Part shown: positions 43,975 through 53,357 of the stretch, one piece after another
Numbering within the stretch: the stretch's first letter is position 1
How the letters are laid out: each line of letters opens with the position of its first letter
DNA from: Ewingella sp049889095
Lineage (GTDB): Bacteria > Pseudomonadota > Gammaproteobacteria > Enterobacterales > Enterobacteriaceae
Length of the DNA: 64,000 nucleotides
Reading direction: 5' to 3' (one strand)
Assembly (NCBI GenBank): GCA_049889095.1
Contig: JBLJFK010000005.1
Translations under genes and position numbers: made by a program
Notes under the pieces: generated by a model
What the model was told of the DNA's origin: nothing
Seen by the model: the letters and a program-made list of their open reading frames with translations, nothing else
Database searches by the model: none

Positions 43975-45162
43975 ATGAATTGTTCTGTGCTTAATCGTGC
44001 TACGTTGTTGGTTCTGTCTTTATCTATTCCCCTGCCGTTGCTGGCTGCCGTTACGGCGCAAACGCTTCCTTTACAGCAAGATTCGGCGCAGATAGCCAAC
44101 CAGTTTCTGACGGTGGTCAACCCGGACAAAACCATCACCTTCCGGCTGTTTGCACCGTCAGCCAGGCAGGTCGACGTGGTCACTGGCGCAACGGCGCCAA
44201 GCTATGTTTCTCATCCTATGACCAAAGATGCTCAGGGGGTCTGGGCCTTTACCTCGGACATGATGAAACCCAATCTGTATGAATACTTTTTTAACGTTGA
44301 TGGCTTCCGCTCAATAGACACCGGCAGCGCCATGGCTAAGCCGCAGCGCCAGGTGAATACCAGCCAGATTCTGGTGCCGGGCAGCGTATTGGATGTGAAA
44401 GCCGTGCCGCACGGCGAAGTGCGTGCCATCACGTATCACAGCAATGCGCTGAATGCCGAACGGCAGATTTACGTCTGGACGCCGCCGGGCTACAACGATA
44501 CGTCGAAGCCGTTACCGGTACTTTATTTCTATCATGGATTTGGTGACACTGGACGTTCTGCACTCGATCAAGGCCGCATTCCGCAAATCATGGACAACCT
44601 GCTGGCGGAGAAAAAAATCACGCCGATGTTGGTCGTGATCCCGGATACCGAAACGGATGCCAAAGGCATCGTGCCGGAAGATTTTGTGCCTAAAGAGCGC
44701 CGAAAGACTTTTTACCCGGCTAATGCCGCAGCGGCCGATCGCGAGCTGACGCAGGATATTATCCCGCTGGTGTCGAAAAATTTCCGCGTGCGCGGCGATG
44801 CAGCAGGACGTGCGCTGGCCGGCCTTTCGCAGGGTGGATATCAGACACTGGTCAGCGGTATGACACACCTGGATAAATTCGACTGGCTGGCGACCTTCAG
44901 CGGTGTCAGTACCACTACCGTGCCGAATGAACAGGTAGAGAAACGCTTTGCTGAACCACAAAAGATCAACGCGCAGCTGAAAAACTTCACCGTCGTGGTG
45001 GGGGACAAAGATGTAGTAACGGGAAAAGATATTGCAGGGCTGAAGTCAGAGCTTGAGCAACATAAAATTAAGTTCGATTACCACGAATACCCGAATCTGG
45101 GTCATGAGATGGATGTCTGGCGTCCGGCATATGCAGAATTTGTGCAGAAGATTTTTAAGTAA
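43975..45162 (+). CDS. Secreted esterase (enterochelin-esterase / carbohydrate-esterase-1 like)
   Basis: A 395-residue exported hydrolase. A signal peptide (about 1-25) is followed by an early-set/CBM48-like domain (ITFRLFAPSARQVDVVTG, about 50-130) and an alpha/beta hydrolase domain. The catalytic triad candidates are the Ser in AGLSQGG, an Asp in VVVGDKDVV and the His in YPNLGHEMDVW. Such proteins hydrolyse acyl esters on sugars or siderophores; the exact substrate is unknown. It stands as a single gene with a terminator shared with uvrA. Confidence 0.85.
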   Translation: MNCSVLNRATLLVLSLSIPLPLLAAVTAQTLPLQQDSAQIANQFLTVVNPDKTITFRLFAPSARQVDVVTGATAPSYVSHPMTKDAQGVWAFTSDMMKPNLYEYFFNVDGFRSIDTGSAMAKPQRQVNTSQILVPGSVLDVKAVPHGEVRAITYHSNALNAERQIYVWTPPGYNDTSKPLPVLYFYHGFGDTGRSALDQGRIPQIMDNLLAEKKITPMLVVIPDTETDAKGIVPEDFVPKERRKTFYPANAAAADRELTQDIIPLVSKNFRVRGDAAGRALAGLSQGGYQTLVSGMTHLDKFDWLATFSGVSTTTVPNEQVEKRFAEPQKINAQLKNFTVVVGDKDVVTGKDIAGLKSELEQHKIKFDYHEYPNLGHEMDVWRPAYAEFVQKIFK

Positions 45163-45173
45163 TTGTCCCAATA

Positions 45174-45202
45174 AAAAGGCCTTCCCGACGGGAAGGCCTT
45201 TT
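45174..45202. terminator. Terminator between the esterase gene and uvrA
   Basis: AAAAGGCCTTCCC and GGGAAGGCCTTTT form a perfect 13-bp stem with a GAC loop; A-tract and T-tract flanks let it act in both directions. Confidence 0.92.
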
Positions 45203-45210
45203 ACTTTCGG

Positions 45211-48066
45211 TTAAGCCGACTTCTTGGCTTTCTGCTTATGATGTTCCAGCAGCGGTTTAAGGAAGCGCGCGGTGTGCGATTCTTTGCACTCTGCGACGGT
45301 TTCCGGCGTACCGGCTACCAGGATTTCGCCGCCGCCGCTGCCGCCTTCCGGCCCCAGATCGACAATCCAGTCTGCCGTTTTGATCACGTCCAGATTATGC
45401 TCAATCACCACGATGGTATTACCCTGATCGCGAAGCTGATGCAGGACCGCCAGCAGTTGTTGGATATCGGCAAAGTGCAGGCCGGTAGTCGGTTCATCGA
45501 GAATATACAGTGTCTGGCCGGTGCCGCGTTTAGACAGTTCACGCGCCAGTTTTACACGCTGAGCTTCACCACCTGAGAGCGTGGTCGCTGACTGACCAAG
45601 ACAGATGTATGTCAGACCGACGTCCATCAGGGTTTGCAGCTTACGCGCCAGTGCTGGAACGGCGTCGAAGAAATCACGGGCCTCTTCAATGGTCATTTCC
45701 AGCACTTCGTGGATGCTCTTGCCTTTATATTTAATCTCCAGCGTTTCGCGGTTATAGCGTTTACCACGGCACTGATCGCACGGCACGTAAATATCCGGCA
45801 GGAAGTGCATCTCGACTTTGATCACGCCATCGCCCTGACAGGCCTCGCAGCGCCCGCCCTTGACGTTAAAGCTGAAGCGCCCTGGATTGTAGCCACGCGC
45901 ACGAGACTCGGGCACACCGGCAAACAGTTCGCGTACCGGAGTGAAAATACCGGTGTAGGTCGCCGGGTTGGAACGCGGTGTACGGCCAATCGGGCTCTGA
46001 TCGATGTCGATGACTTTATCGAAATGCCCCAGACCATCGATTTCACGGTAAGGTGCGGCTTCGGCCAGCGTCGCGCCGTTGAGCTCGCACTGCGCCAGCG
46101 GGAACAGCGTGTCGTTAATTAGCGTCGATTTACCTGAGCCGGACACGCCGGTGATACAGGTAAACAAGCCGACCGGCAGCGTCAGCGTGACATCTTTCAG
46201 GTTATTGCCTCTGGCACCGGAAAGTTTCAATACTTTGGTCGGGTCAGCCGGTACGCGATGTTCCGGCAGGGCGATTTCGCGTTTGCCACTGAGGAACTGA
46301 CCGGTTAGCGACTCAGGTACTGCCATGATCTGATCAACGGTCCCTTCGGCGACGACATGACCGCCGTGTACACCTGCCCCGGGACCGATATCAATCACGT
46401 GATCGGCGGCACGGATGGCATCTTCGTCGTGCTCAACCACGATCACTGTGTTACCGAGATCACGCAGGTGAACCAGCGTCTCGAGCAGACGTTCGTTATC
46501 GCGCTGATGCAGACCAATAGACGGCTCATCCAGCACGTACATTACGCCCACAAGGCCTGCGCCAATCTGGCTCGCCAGACGAATACGCTGGGCTTCACCG
46601 CCAGAGAGCGTTTCTGCCGAACGGGACAGCGAGAGATAATTCAGGCCGACGTTAACCAGGAACTTCAGGCGATCGCCAATCTCTTTCATCACCTTCTCGG
46701 CGATCTGCGCACGCTGACCGCTGAGCTTCATATTGCGGAAGAAATCCAGCGCGTGGCCGATGCTGAAATCGGAGATCTCTGGCAGCGTGGTCTCTTCAAC
46801 AAATACGTTGCGAGCTTCTTCACGCAGGCGGGTGCCTTTACAAGAGGAGCAAGAGCGGTTGCTGATGTATTTCGACAGCTCTTCACGCACTGCACTGGAT
46901 TCCGTCTCTTTATAACGGCGCTCCATGTTGTGCAGAACGCCTTCGAACGGGTGACGGCGAATCGAGGTATCACCACGGTCGTTGATGTATTTAAACTCGA
47001 TGGTGTCTTTGCCGGAACCTTGCAGAATAGCGTGTTTCACGTCGCTGCTTAGATCGTTGTACGGTGCTTCCACGTCGAATTTGTAGTGCTCGCCCAACGA
47101 GCGCAGCATCTGGAAATAGTAAAAATTACGGCGATCCCAACCGCGGATAGCGCCACCGGCCAGCGACAGCTCAGGGTTTTGCACCACGCGTTCCGGATCG
47201 AAGAACTGCTGCACACCGAGACCGTCGCAGGTAGGACAGGCACCGGCTGGATTGTTGAACGAGAACATCCGGGGTTCCAGTTCACTCATGCTGTAGCCGC
47301 AAATCGGGCAGGCAAAGTTGGCAGAGAACAACATCGCTTCCGCTTTTGGGTCATCCATGTCGGCGACCACGGCAGTACCGCCGGAGAGCTCCAGCGCAGT
47401 TTCAAAAGACTCAGCCAGACGCTGCGCTATGTCCTCGCGCACTTTAAAGCGGTCAACCACCACTTCGATGGTGTGTTTCTTCTGCAACTCCAGTTTCGGC
47501 GGATCGGACAAATCGCAGACCTCGCCGTCGATACGTGCACGGATGTAACCTTGTGACGCCAGGTTTTCCAGCGTTTTGGTGTGCTCGCCTTTGCGATCTT
47601 TGATGATTGTCGCCAGCAGCATCAGGCGTGCGCCTTCTGGCTGTGCCAGCACGTTATCCACCATCTGGCTGACGGTCTGGGCCGACAGCGGCACACCGTG
47701 TTCCGCGCAGCGCGGTTCGCCCACGCGGGCAAACAACAGGCGCAGATAGTCGTGGATTTCAGTGATGGTACCGACAGTCGAACGCGGGTTGTGCGATGTC
47801 GACTTTTGCTCAATGGAAATTGCCGGAGAGAGACCTTCAATATGGTCGACGTCCGGTTTTTCCATTAAGGATAAAAATTGGCGCGCATAGGCAGACAGCG
47901 ACTCTACGTAGCGGCGTTGGCCTTCTGCATAGAGGGTATCAAACGCCAGTGAAGATTTGCCTGAACCCGATAAGCCGGTGACAACAATCAGTTTGTCGCG
48001 CGGGATAATCAGGTTGATATTCTTGAGATTATGGGTGCGTGCGCCCCGAACTTCGATCTTATCCAT
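45211..48066 (-). CDS. uvrA: Excinuclease ABC subunit A
   Basis: UvrA recognises DNA lesions and loads UvrB in nucleotide excision repair. The 951-residue protein has two ABC ATPase modules: Walker A GLSGSGKSSLAF and GVSGSGKSTLIN, two LSGGEAQR signatures, and zinc-site cysteines CPICGY...CPTCDG and CEAC...CDQC. GGGA precedes the ATG. A LexA box lies between uvrA and the divergent ssb, as in E. coli. The C-terminus carries about 10 extra basic residues. Confidence 0.97.
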   Translation of the reverse strand: MDKIEVRGARTHNLKNINLIIPRDKLIVVTGLSGSGKSSLAFDTLYAEGQRRYVESLSAYARQFLSLMEKPDVDHIEGLSPAISIEQKSTSHNPRSTVGTITEIHDYLRLLFARVGEPRCAEHGVPLSAQTVSQMVDNVLAQPEGARLMLLATIIKDRKGEHTKTLENLASQGYIRARIDGEVCDLSDPPKLELQKKHTIEVVVDRFKVREDIAQRLAESFETALELSGGTAVVADMDDPKAEAMLFSANFACPICGYSMSELEPRMFSFNNPAGACPTCDGLGVQQFFDPERVVQNPELSLAGGAIRGWDRRNFYYFQMLRSLGEHYKFDVEAPYNDLSSDVKHAILQGSGKDTIEFKYINDRGDTSIRRHPFEGVLHNMERRYKETESSAVREELSKYISNRSCSSCKGTRLREEARNVFVEETTLPEISDFSIGHALDFFRNMKLSGQRAQIAEKVMKEIGDRLKFLVNVGLNYLSLSRSAETLSGGEAQRIRLASQIGAGLVGVMYVLDEPSIGLHQRDNERLLETLVHLRDLGNTVIVVEHDEDAIRAADHVIDIGPGAGVHGGHVVAEGTVDQIMAVPESLTGQFLSGKREIALPEHRVPADPTKVLKLSGARGNNLKDVTLTLPVGLFTCITGVSGSGKSTLINDTLFPLAQCELNGATLAEAAPYREIDGLGHFDKVIDIDQSPIGRTPRSNPATYTGIFTPVRELFAGVPESRARGYNPGRFSFNVKGGRCEACQGDGVIKVEMHFLPDIYVPCDQCRGKRYNRETLEIKYKGKSIHEVLEMTIEEARDFFDAVPALARKLQTLMDVGLTYICLGQSATTLSGGEAQRVKLARELSKRGTGQTLYILDEPTTGLHFADIQQLLAVLHQLRDQGNTIVVIEHNLDVIKTADWIVDLGPEGGSGGGEILVAGTPETVAECKESHTARFLKPLLEHHKQKAKKSA

Positions 48067-48208
48067 TCATTATTCCCGGATTAACTTGATAGCTCACCGT
48101 GCCGGTGACCGTCGGTAAATCTGGCATTGCTTCGGCCAACGAATCGGGCACAGAGAAGAACGTAACGGGCAATTATGACACAAATCACAGTCTATGCCAC
48201 CCCGAAAC

Positions 48209-48224
48209 CTGAATGTATATCCAG
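48209..48224. promoter_or_regulatory. LexA box shared by uvrA and ssb
   Basis: CTGAATGTATATCCAG (read on the other strand CTGGATATACATTCAG) fits the SOS consensus with one change in each half. It lies 143 bp from uvrA and 168 bp from ssb, the same place as in E. coli. The rest of the 325-bp spacer shows promoter-like AT-rich DNA only. Confidence 0.82.
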
Positions 48225-48391
48225 TACTCGTTGTAACGCTGGATGCTTTGCTAAATAAACTGGAAAGAATGCTCCAACGTTTTACATCCGTGGTACGAAG
48301 GCGGCGTTTTGTGGTTATAATGGCGCGAAGTGAATTCCTCACACCCCAAACTGTGGTTTCAACCACGACATACCTCATCAGGAGAATCCAC

Positions 48392-48946
48392 ATGGCCAGC
48401 AGAGGCGTAAACAAAGTCATTCTCGTCGGTAACCTGGGTCAAGACCCGGAAGTCCGCTACATGCCTAACGGCGGTGCCGTTGCTAACATCACGCTGGCAA
48501 CCTCCGAAAGCTGGCGTGACAAAGCCACCGGCGAGCAGAAAGAAAAGACTGAATGGCACCGCGTTGTGCTGTTCGGCAAATTGGCCGAAGTCGCCGGTGA
48601 ATACCTGAAGAAAGGTTCCCAGGTTTACATCGAAGGTGCACTGCAAACCCGTAAATGGACCGACCAGGCTGGCGTTGAAAAATACACCACCGAAGTTGTC
48701 GTTAACGTGGGCGGCACCATGCAGATGCTCGGCGGCCGTGCCAGCGGCGGCACACCAGCAGGTGGCGGTCAGCCAGCAGCAGGCGGCCAGTCAGGTGGTC
48801 AGCAAGGCGGTTGGGGTCAGCCTCAGCAGCCACAAGGCGGCAACCAGTTCAGCGGCGGCCAGCAGGCTCGTCCGGCTACGCAGAACAACGCGCCAGCACA
48901 GAACAACGAACCACCAATGGATTTTGACGACGATATCCCGTTCTGA
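48392..48946 (+). CDS. ssb: Single-stranded DNA-binding protein
   Basis: SSB coats single-stranded DNA and recruits repair and replication proteins. The 184 residues have an OB-fold (about 1-115, RGVNKVILVGNLGQDPEVRY), a Gly/Gln/Pro-rich linker and the acidic C-terminal tip MDFDDDIPF that binds partner proteins. I chose the ATG at 48392, behind CAGGAG; the frame opens further upstream without meaning. It is divergent from uvrA. Confidence 0.97.
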   Translation: MASRGVNKVILVGNLGQDPEVRYMPNGGAVANITLATSESWRDKATGEQKEKTEWHRVVLFGKLAEVAGEYLKKGSQVYIEGALQTRKWTDQAGVEKYTTEVVVNVGGTMQMLGGRASGGTPAGGGQPAAGGQSGGQQGGWGQPQQPQGGNQFSGGQQARPATQNNAPAQNNEPPMDFDDDIPF

Positions 48947-48980
48947 TCAGGTTGCCTGCGGGCATTCATGTCAGAAACTG

Positions 48981-49006
48981 AAAAAGCCCCGCGAGGGGCT
49001 TTTTTA
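48981..49006 (+). terminator. ssb terminator
   Basis: AAAAAGCCCC and GGGGCTTTTT form a 10-bp stem with a GCGA loop and a T-run, 34 bp after the ssb stop. Confidence 0.93.
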
Positions 49007-49036
49007 ATGTTCCCTGTCAGGGAAATCATCTCCTTG

Positions 49037-49954
49037 CTATTCAAACTCTGGCACTGATACGTCAAGCAAAGCTAAAAAATTCCCAAGTATTACAGGGATA
49101 TTCTGGCGTGGCTGATGAACGGCATGCAGATGAAAAAGTTCAACACGAGGTGCGAAGCCAGAGCTGGAAATTTCAATAAACCTGACTTTATCATTCAACG
49201 TATAACCGGCAACGGATCCAGGAACCAGTGCAATACCAAACCCGCAGGATACCAGCGCAATCAGTGTGCTCAGTTGGGCCGCTTCCTGCACAATGTGAGG
49301 GATAAAACCGGCCTGTTTGCAAAACGTAATAAGCTGATGATGGTAACCTTCACCGAGTCGTTCTGGGGTAAAAACGAAATTTTCTTTCGCCAGTAACGAC
49401 AACTCAATTTGCGAATGATTTGCAAGGGGGTGATCCACCGGCAAAGCAGCAAGGAGAGGTTCGGAAAGGTAAGGCGTCATCATCATTTCTGAGCGAATTG
49501 TCGCGGGTTTTCTTATAAACGCCAGGTCGATTTCACCCCGTTCCAGCGCTAAAATTTGCAACGCTGACGGCATCTCTTTGATCACCAGTTCTACCTGCGG
49601 GTAAGCTTTACGAAATCTCCGAAATGTAGAGAGCAATGTGGGGTAGGCAGCCAATGAGACTGAACTGACCGTCAGCTTTCCGGCCATCCCTTGCGCGATA
49701 TTCCGCGCATGATCTATCCCTTCAGTGAGGGACTTAACGACCTCACGTGCGCTGTACATAAAGGCTTCCCCGGCTGGCGTGAGTGTCACACCGCCACGAT
49801 CGCGAATAAAGAGCGCGACGCCGAGCTTTTCCTCCAGTTGTCGGATAGCGACGCTAAGTGGTGGCTGTGACATGTGTAGTTGCTCAGCCGCCCGATGAAA
49901 ATTCAGCACCTCAGCCACCACAATAAATTGTTTCAAGACTCTGGTTTCAATCAT
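49037..49954 (-). CDS. LysR-family regulator (BenM/CatM-like)
   Basis: A 305-residue LTTR with helix-turn-helix RAAEQLHMSQPPLSVAIRQL and an effector domain (SVSLAAYPTLLSTFRRFRKA, then VSCGFGIALVPGSVA). The N-terminus resembles BenM/CatM-type regulators of aromatic or acid catabolism. It is divergent at 146 bp from the SDR/SMP-30 pair and probably controls that pair. Confidence 0.87.
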   Translation of the reverse strand: MIETRVLKQFIVVAEVLNFHRAAEQLHMSQPPLSVAIRQLEEKLGVALFIRDRGGVTLTPAGEAFMYSAREVVKSLTEGIDHARNIAQGMAGKLTVSSVSLAAYPTLLSTFRRFRKAYPQVELVIKEMPSALQILALERGEIDLAFIRKPATIRSEMMMTPYLSEPLLAALPVDHPLANHSQIELSLLAKENFVFTPERLGEGYHHQLITFCKQAGFIPHIVQEAAQLSTLIALVSCGFGIALVPGSVAGYTLNDKVRFIEISSSGFAPRVELFHLHAVHQPRQNIPVILGNFLALLDVSVPEFE

Positions 49955-50100
49955 TCCGCCCCCTGCACGTCATTCCCATTGATACATTATAGGAACGATT
50001 AATTTTGTACTGATATTAATTTCATATCAGTTGGTCAGGTCATCGGTATTCAACATTCTGTTATTTAAGGGCTAATCTCGCTCGAAACAGGGGGTAATCC

Positions 50101-50949
50101 ATGATCAATTTTAATAACAAAATAGCGGTGATAACCGGCGCTGGCCGTGGACTGGGGTTGGCCTACGCCACTGCGTTAGCAAAATGTGGAGCAAGAGTTG
50201 TATTGGGAGATCTCGGGGCGAATTTGTGCGGCGAAGGGGGTGACGAAAATGTCTCAAGCCAGGCGGCCAAAACGTTACAAATGAAGGGATATCAGGTTAT
50301 CGCGCATTCCGGTGATTACTCACAGGAGGTTGCGTGCCAGTCACTGATTGAGATGTCCGTCAGAGAGTTCGGCGGTGTGGATATTTTGATCCATAACGCA
50401 GGATGGGTGGGTTATCAACCTGTCGAAAACAGTGACGATACATTTCTTGAGCGCGTTTTGGGAATCAATGTGTATTCCCCTATCTGGCTATGCAAACACG
50501 CATGGCCCCATCTTAAAACTTCGGCCACCCCGCGTGTGGTGCTGACGACATCTGACCGGGCAATGTTTGTTGATTATGCGCAGAAGGGGCTGGTTGGCTA
50601 TTCCGCTGGAAAAATGGCGCAGATAGGGATTATGAATGCGCTGTCGATGGACGGTCAGCCGTATGGCATCAGGGTCAACGCGCTTTCTCCGGTTGCCAAA
50701 ACACGTATGTGGGGACAGAAGGGAACGCCGGAAAATTTGTTGGCCGAATCCGTCGTGCCTGCGGCATTATTTTTGGCCTCGGAAGCCTGTCAGGACAGCG
50801 GTTATATTTTGCGTGCCAGCAACGGGCAGTTTACCGCCTGCCGGTTTAATGAAAATAAAAACGTAGAGTATCCGCTTGATTTGGCCCGGATACAGGCAGC
50901 AGATGCAGAAACTCTTTGCAATTTGTGGCCTCAGATTAAGGAGTGTTGA
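50101..50949 (+). CDS. Short-chain dehydrogenase/reductase
   Basis: A 282-residue NAD(P)-dependent oxidoreductase with cofactor loop TGAGRGLGLA (about 13-22), DILIHNAG and the catalytic YSAGK (about 170). The insertion after the second strand (NLCGEGGDENVSS) is seen in the multifunctional/peroxisomal hydroxyacyl-CoA dehydrogenase-like SDRs, so the substrate could be a hydroxy-acid or sugar derivative. One base separates its stop from the SMP-30 gene, so they are coupled. Confidence 0.82.
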   Translation: MINFNNKIAVITGAGRGLGLAYATALAKCGARVVLGDLGANLCGEGGDENVSSQAAKTLQMKGYQVIAHSGDYSQEVACQSLIEMSVREFGGVDILIHNAGWVGYQPVENSDDTFLERVLGINVYSPIWLCKHAWPHLKTSATPRVVLTTSDRAMFVDYAQKGLVGYSAGKMAQIGIMNALSMDGQPYGIRVNALSPVAKTRMWGQKGTPENLLAESVVPAALFLASEACQDSGYILRASNGQFTACRFNENKNVEYPLDLARIQAADAETLCNLWPQIKEC

Positions 50950-50950
50950 G

Positions 50951-51883
50951 ATGGATTTCTCAACGTTGCCCGATATTTTTGCGCCGGTTCAGGCTTGTCT
51001 CGGAGAAAGTCCGGTATGGGATAAAAGAACCGGTACATTGTTTTTTATTGATATTACACGCGGTGAAATATTTGCCATTCAGGGCAATCAGCCACCTTTA
51101 TTGATTTATCGTTCTGTGTACCGGGTGGGGTCACTGGCTCTGACAACCCGCGGGGATTTGATTTTTACCGAAGACGCCTGTGTGATTCTTTTTTGTCTTT
51201 CATCAGGCAAGATAACTGCCCGCAGCAACGTAGCGAGTGATGGAAAATCATTTCGTTATAACGACAGTGCCTGCGATCCGCAGGGGCGATTGGTGACAGG
51301 GTTAATGGATGAGCAGCATTCTGTTGGCTCCGGCAGTCTCCATTGTTTTGGAAACAAACTCGAAAGAAACAATCTTATCAGCGATTTAGGATTACCTAAC
51401 GGGATCGCCTGGTGCGAGTCAGGCCGTAGCATGTATTACGTGGACTCTGTCGCGCGGATAATCTTTAAGGCCGGATGGTGCAAAGAGCGCGGTCAGCTGT
51501 TCAATCCACGCGTATTTGCTGAAACGCCGGAACATTTAGGAAGGCCCGACGGTATTGCTCTCGATCGTGCGGACAATCTCTGGGTATGTCAGTTCAACGG
51601 GGGCTGTATTCTGCAATATTCGGCGACAGGTACATTACTGCTGAAAGTCGATCTGCCCGTTCCGCGCCCGACAAGTTGTTGTTTTGGTGGCAAAGGACTG
51701 TCGATGCTGTACATCACCAGTGCAAAATTTGGTATGACGGAAGAGGAAATACGCCGCTTCCCACAGTCCGGGGACATCTTTCAGTTGTCTGTTCGGGTCC
51801 CCGGTCTGGAAACTCATTGCTTCGACGATCGCCTATTTCATCCTCAAACTTTCCCCACCGCCCCGAACACCAGTCTTCCCTGA
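50951..51883 (+). CDS. SMP-30/gluconolactonase-like protein
   Basis: A 310-residue beta-propeller lactonase from the ATG at 50951 (GAGTGTTGAG upstream). Metal-site segments LGESPVWDKR (Glu), SDLGLPNGIAWCESGRSMYY (Asn) and LGRPDGIALDRADNLWV (Asp) are present. With the coupled SDR it suggests oxidation of a sugar or hydroxy-acid to a lactone, then hydrolysis. Its last 40 bases overlap the convergent amidohydrolase gene, and the final residues look non-homologous, so the 3' end may have been changed by the rearrangement that joined the two blocks. Confidence 0.8.
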   Translation: MDFSTLPDIFAPVQACLGESPVWDKRTGTLFFIDITRGEIFAIQGNQPPLLIYRSVYRVGSLALTTRGDLIFTEDACVILFCLSSGKITARSNVASDGKSFRYNDSACDPQGRLVTGLMDEQHSVGSGSLHCFGNKLERNNLISDLGLPNGIAWCESGRSMYYVDSVARIIFKAGWCKERGQLFNPRVFAETPEHLGRPDGIALDRADNLWVCQFNGGCILQYSATGTLLLKVDLPVPRPTSCCFGGKGLSMLYITSAKFGMTEEEIRRFPQSGDIFQLSVRVPGLETHCFDDRLFHPQTFPTAPNTSLP

Positions 51884-53262
51884 TGGAACGTCGCTTTTAC
51901 CCCGGAGACGCGAGCAACCGCTTCTGCGGAGCAGCTGGCGTCGACCAGGATCATTTCGGCGCTGTCGTTGACGGCGGGCCACTGGCGTTTGCCGACATCG
52001 TCGAGCGGCAGAACATTGCCGGTGGCGATGGCGAGGGAGCGCGTGAGGCCGAACTCGTCGGAGTTGCCGTACAGCTGGGCGTAGAGGCTGGCTTTTTCCA
52101 GCATGCTGCCGGTGCCGAACGGCGACCAGTGGTCGATCACACTGTCGGTGCCGGTCATGACGAAGACGCCGTTCTGGCTCAGTTGCGGTAGCGGCATGTT
52201 CAGCTTGCCAAGCGGAATGGTTGAGGCGACGGTGAACTGCTGCTCGGACAAACCGGCGATCACTTCTTCGAGTTCTTTGCCCTGCATCATCGCCAGTGCG
52301 AAACCATGGCTGAGCGTCACTTTGCCTTTCAGCTGCGGGTTTTTCTCCACGGTCTGAATCATGTATTTAACCGCTGCGATCCCGGCGGGCGTAGTTTCAT
52401 GCAGATGAATATCCACGCCTTTGTGGGTATCCAGCGCAATCTGGAACATCGCGTCCAGCGACTTTTCCATCGCGCCGTCGACGTTGGTCGGATCCAGCCC
52501 GCCGACGTACTGCACGCCCATCTGCATCGCTTCGCGCATCAGGCCATCGACTTTCGAGTGCAGCAAACCGTGCTGCGGAAACGCGACAATCTCACAGCTG
52601 AAATCCTGCTGATGTTTTTCCAGCGCAATTTTCAGGTGCTCGAGACTTTTCAGGCCGCTAACTGGATCGATGTTGCAGTGGCTGCGCGCCACGGTGGTGC
52701 CTTTGGATTGCAGCAGGCCGATGATCGCTTCGGCGTGTTCTACCGACGTCGGCAGCAGTTTGGGGATCAGCACCCGCTCGCGGGCAATCATATCCATGAT
52801 GGTTTTGCCTTTGCGCGGGCGCGGTGCTTCCCATTCGCCACCATAAAATGTCTTATCGAGGTGAATATGCATATCGCGCGTGGCGGGCAGCAGAAGCAGA
52901 CCGTTGGCGTCAAAAGCGGGTAACGTGCTGGCCGGTGCGCCGTTCGTGGGCTGAATGGCGACGATCTTGCCGTCACTGACTTCAAGATTATACAGCTTGG
53001 TTTGGGTGCCGATGACCATCTCGCCTTCGCGCTCGAAGCCTTCTTCCAGTCGGACATTACGCAACTGGTAGTGGGGGGCGGAAATTGCAGTTATCTGGCT
53101 GGTGTCGTCACACTTATCTATTTTTGTACCAGAACTGATGGAAGATGCGGAGGCCATACCAGACGCCAGCAGCGCGCTGCTGGCGGTGATTTTTGCGCTT
53201 TGAGAGAGAAAGTTTCTGCGACTTTGTTGCTGAGGGTTTTGCACGTCGGATTCCTTGGTCAT
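51844..53262 (-). CDS. Tat-exported amidohydrolase (cytosine deaminase-like)
   Basis: A metal-dependent amidohydrolase of about 472 residues from the ATG at 53262. The N-terminus has a twin-arginine signal, SRRNFLSQSAKITASSALLA (RR at 15-16), which is unusual for this enzyme group and predicts export of the folded protein to the periplasm. Metal ligands are kept: H132 and H134 in HIHLDK, H286/H288 in HLHET, H319 in LSHGFA, D373 in GTDSVIDHW. It resembles CodA-like deaminases; the substrate is probably a cyclic amide or amine. The LysR gene at 53358 is upstream on the same strand. Confidence 0.82.
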   Translation of the reverse strand: MTKESDVQNPQQQSRRNFLSQSAKITASSALLASGMASASSISSGTKIDKCDDTSQITAISAPHYQLRNVRLEEGFEREGEMVIGTQTKLYNLEVSDGKIVAIQPTNGAPASTLPAFDANGLLLLPATRDMHIHLDKTFYGGEWEAPRPRKGKTIMDMIARERVLIPKLLPTSVEHAEAIIGLLQSKGTTVARSHCNIDPVSGLKSLEHLKIALEKHQQDFSCEIVAFPQHGLLHSKVDGLMREAMQMGVQYVGGLDPTNVDGAMEKSLDAMFQIALDTHKGVDIHLHETTPAGIAAVKYMIQTVEKNPQLKGKVTLSHGFALAMMQGKELEEVIAGLSEQQFTVASTIPLGKLNMPLPQLSQNGVFVMTGTDSVIDHWSPFGTGSMLEKASLYAQLYGNSDEFGLTRSLAIATGNVLPLDDVGKRQWPAVNDSAEMILVDASCSAEAVARVSGVKATFHQGRLVFGAVGKV

Positions 53263-53357
53263 GATGCTCAGGGGATGCTGCTTTCTCTTCACCCTAAAAG
53301 ATCCCACCGGTTCCGGCTGCGATATTTCCCACTGCCTGTCAGTGGGAAACTCAATTC

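Noticed and set aside
46357..47052. 231-codon open frame opposite uvrA
   Set aside because: Entirely antisense to conserved uvrA sequence, with no family features.
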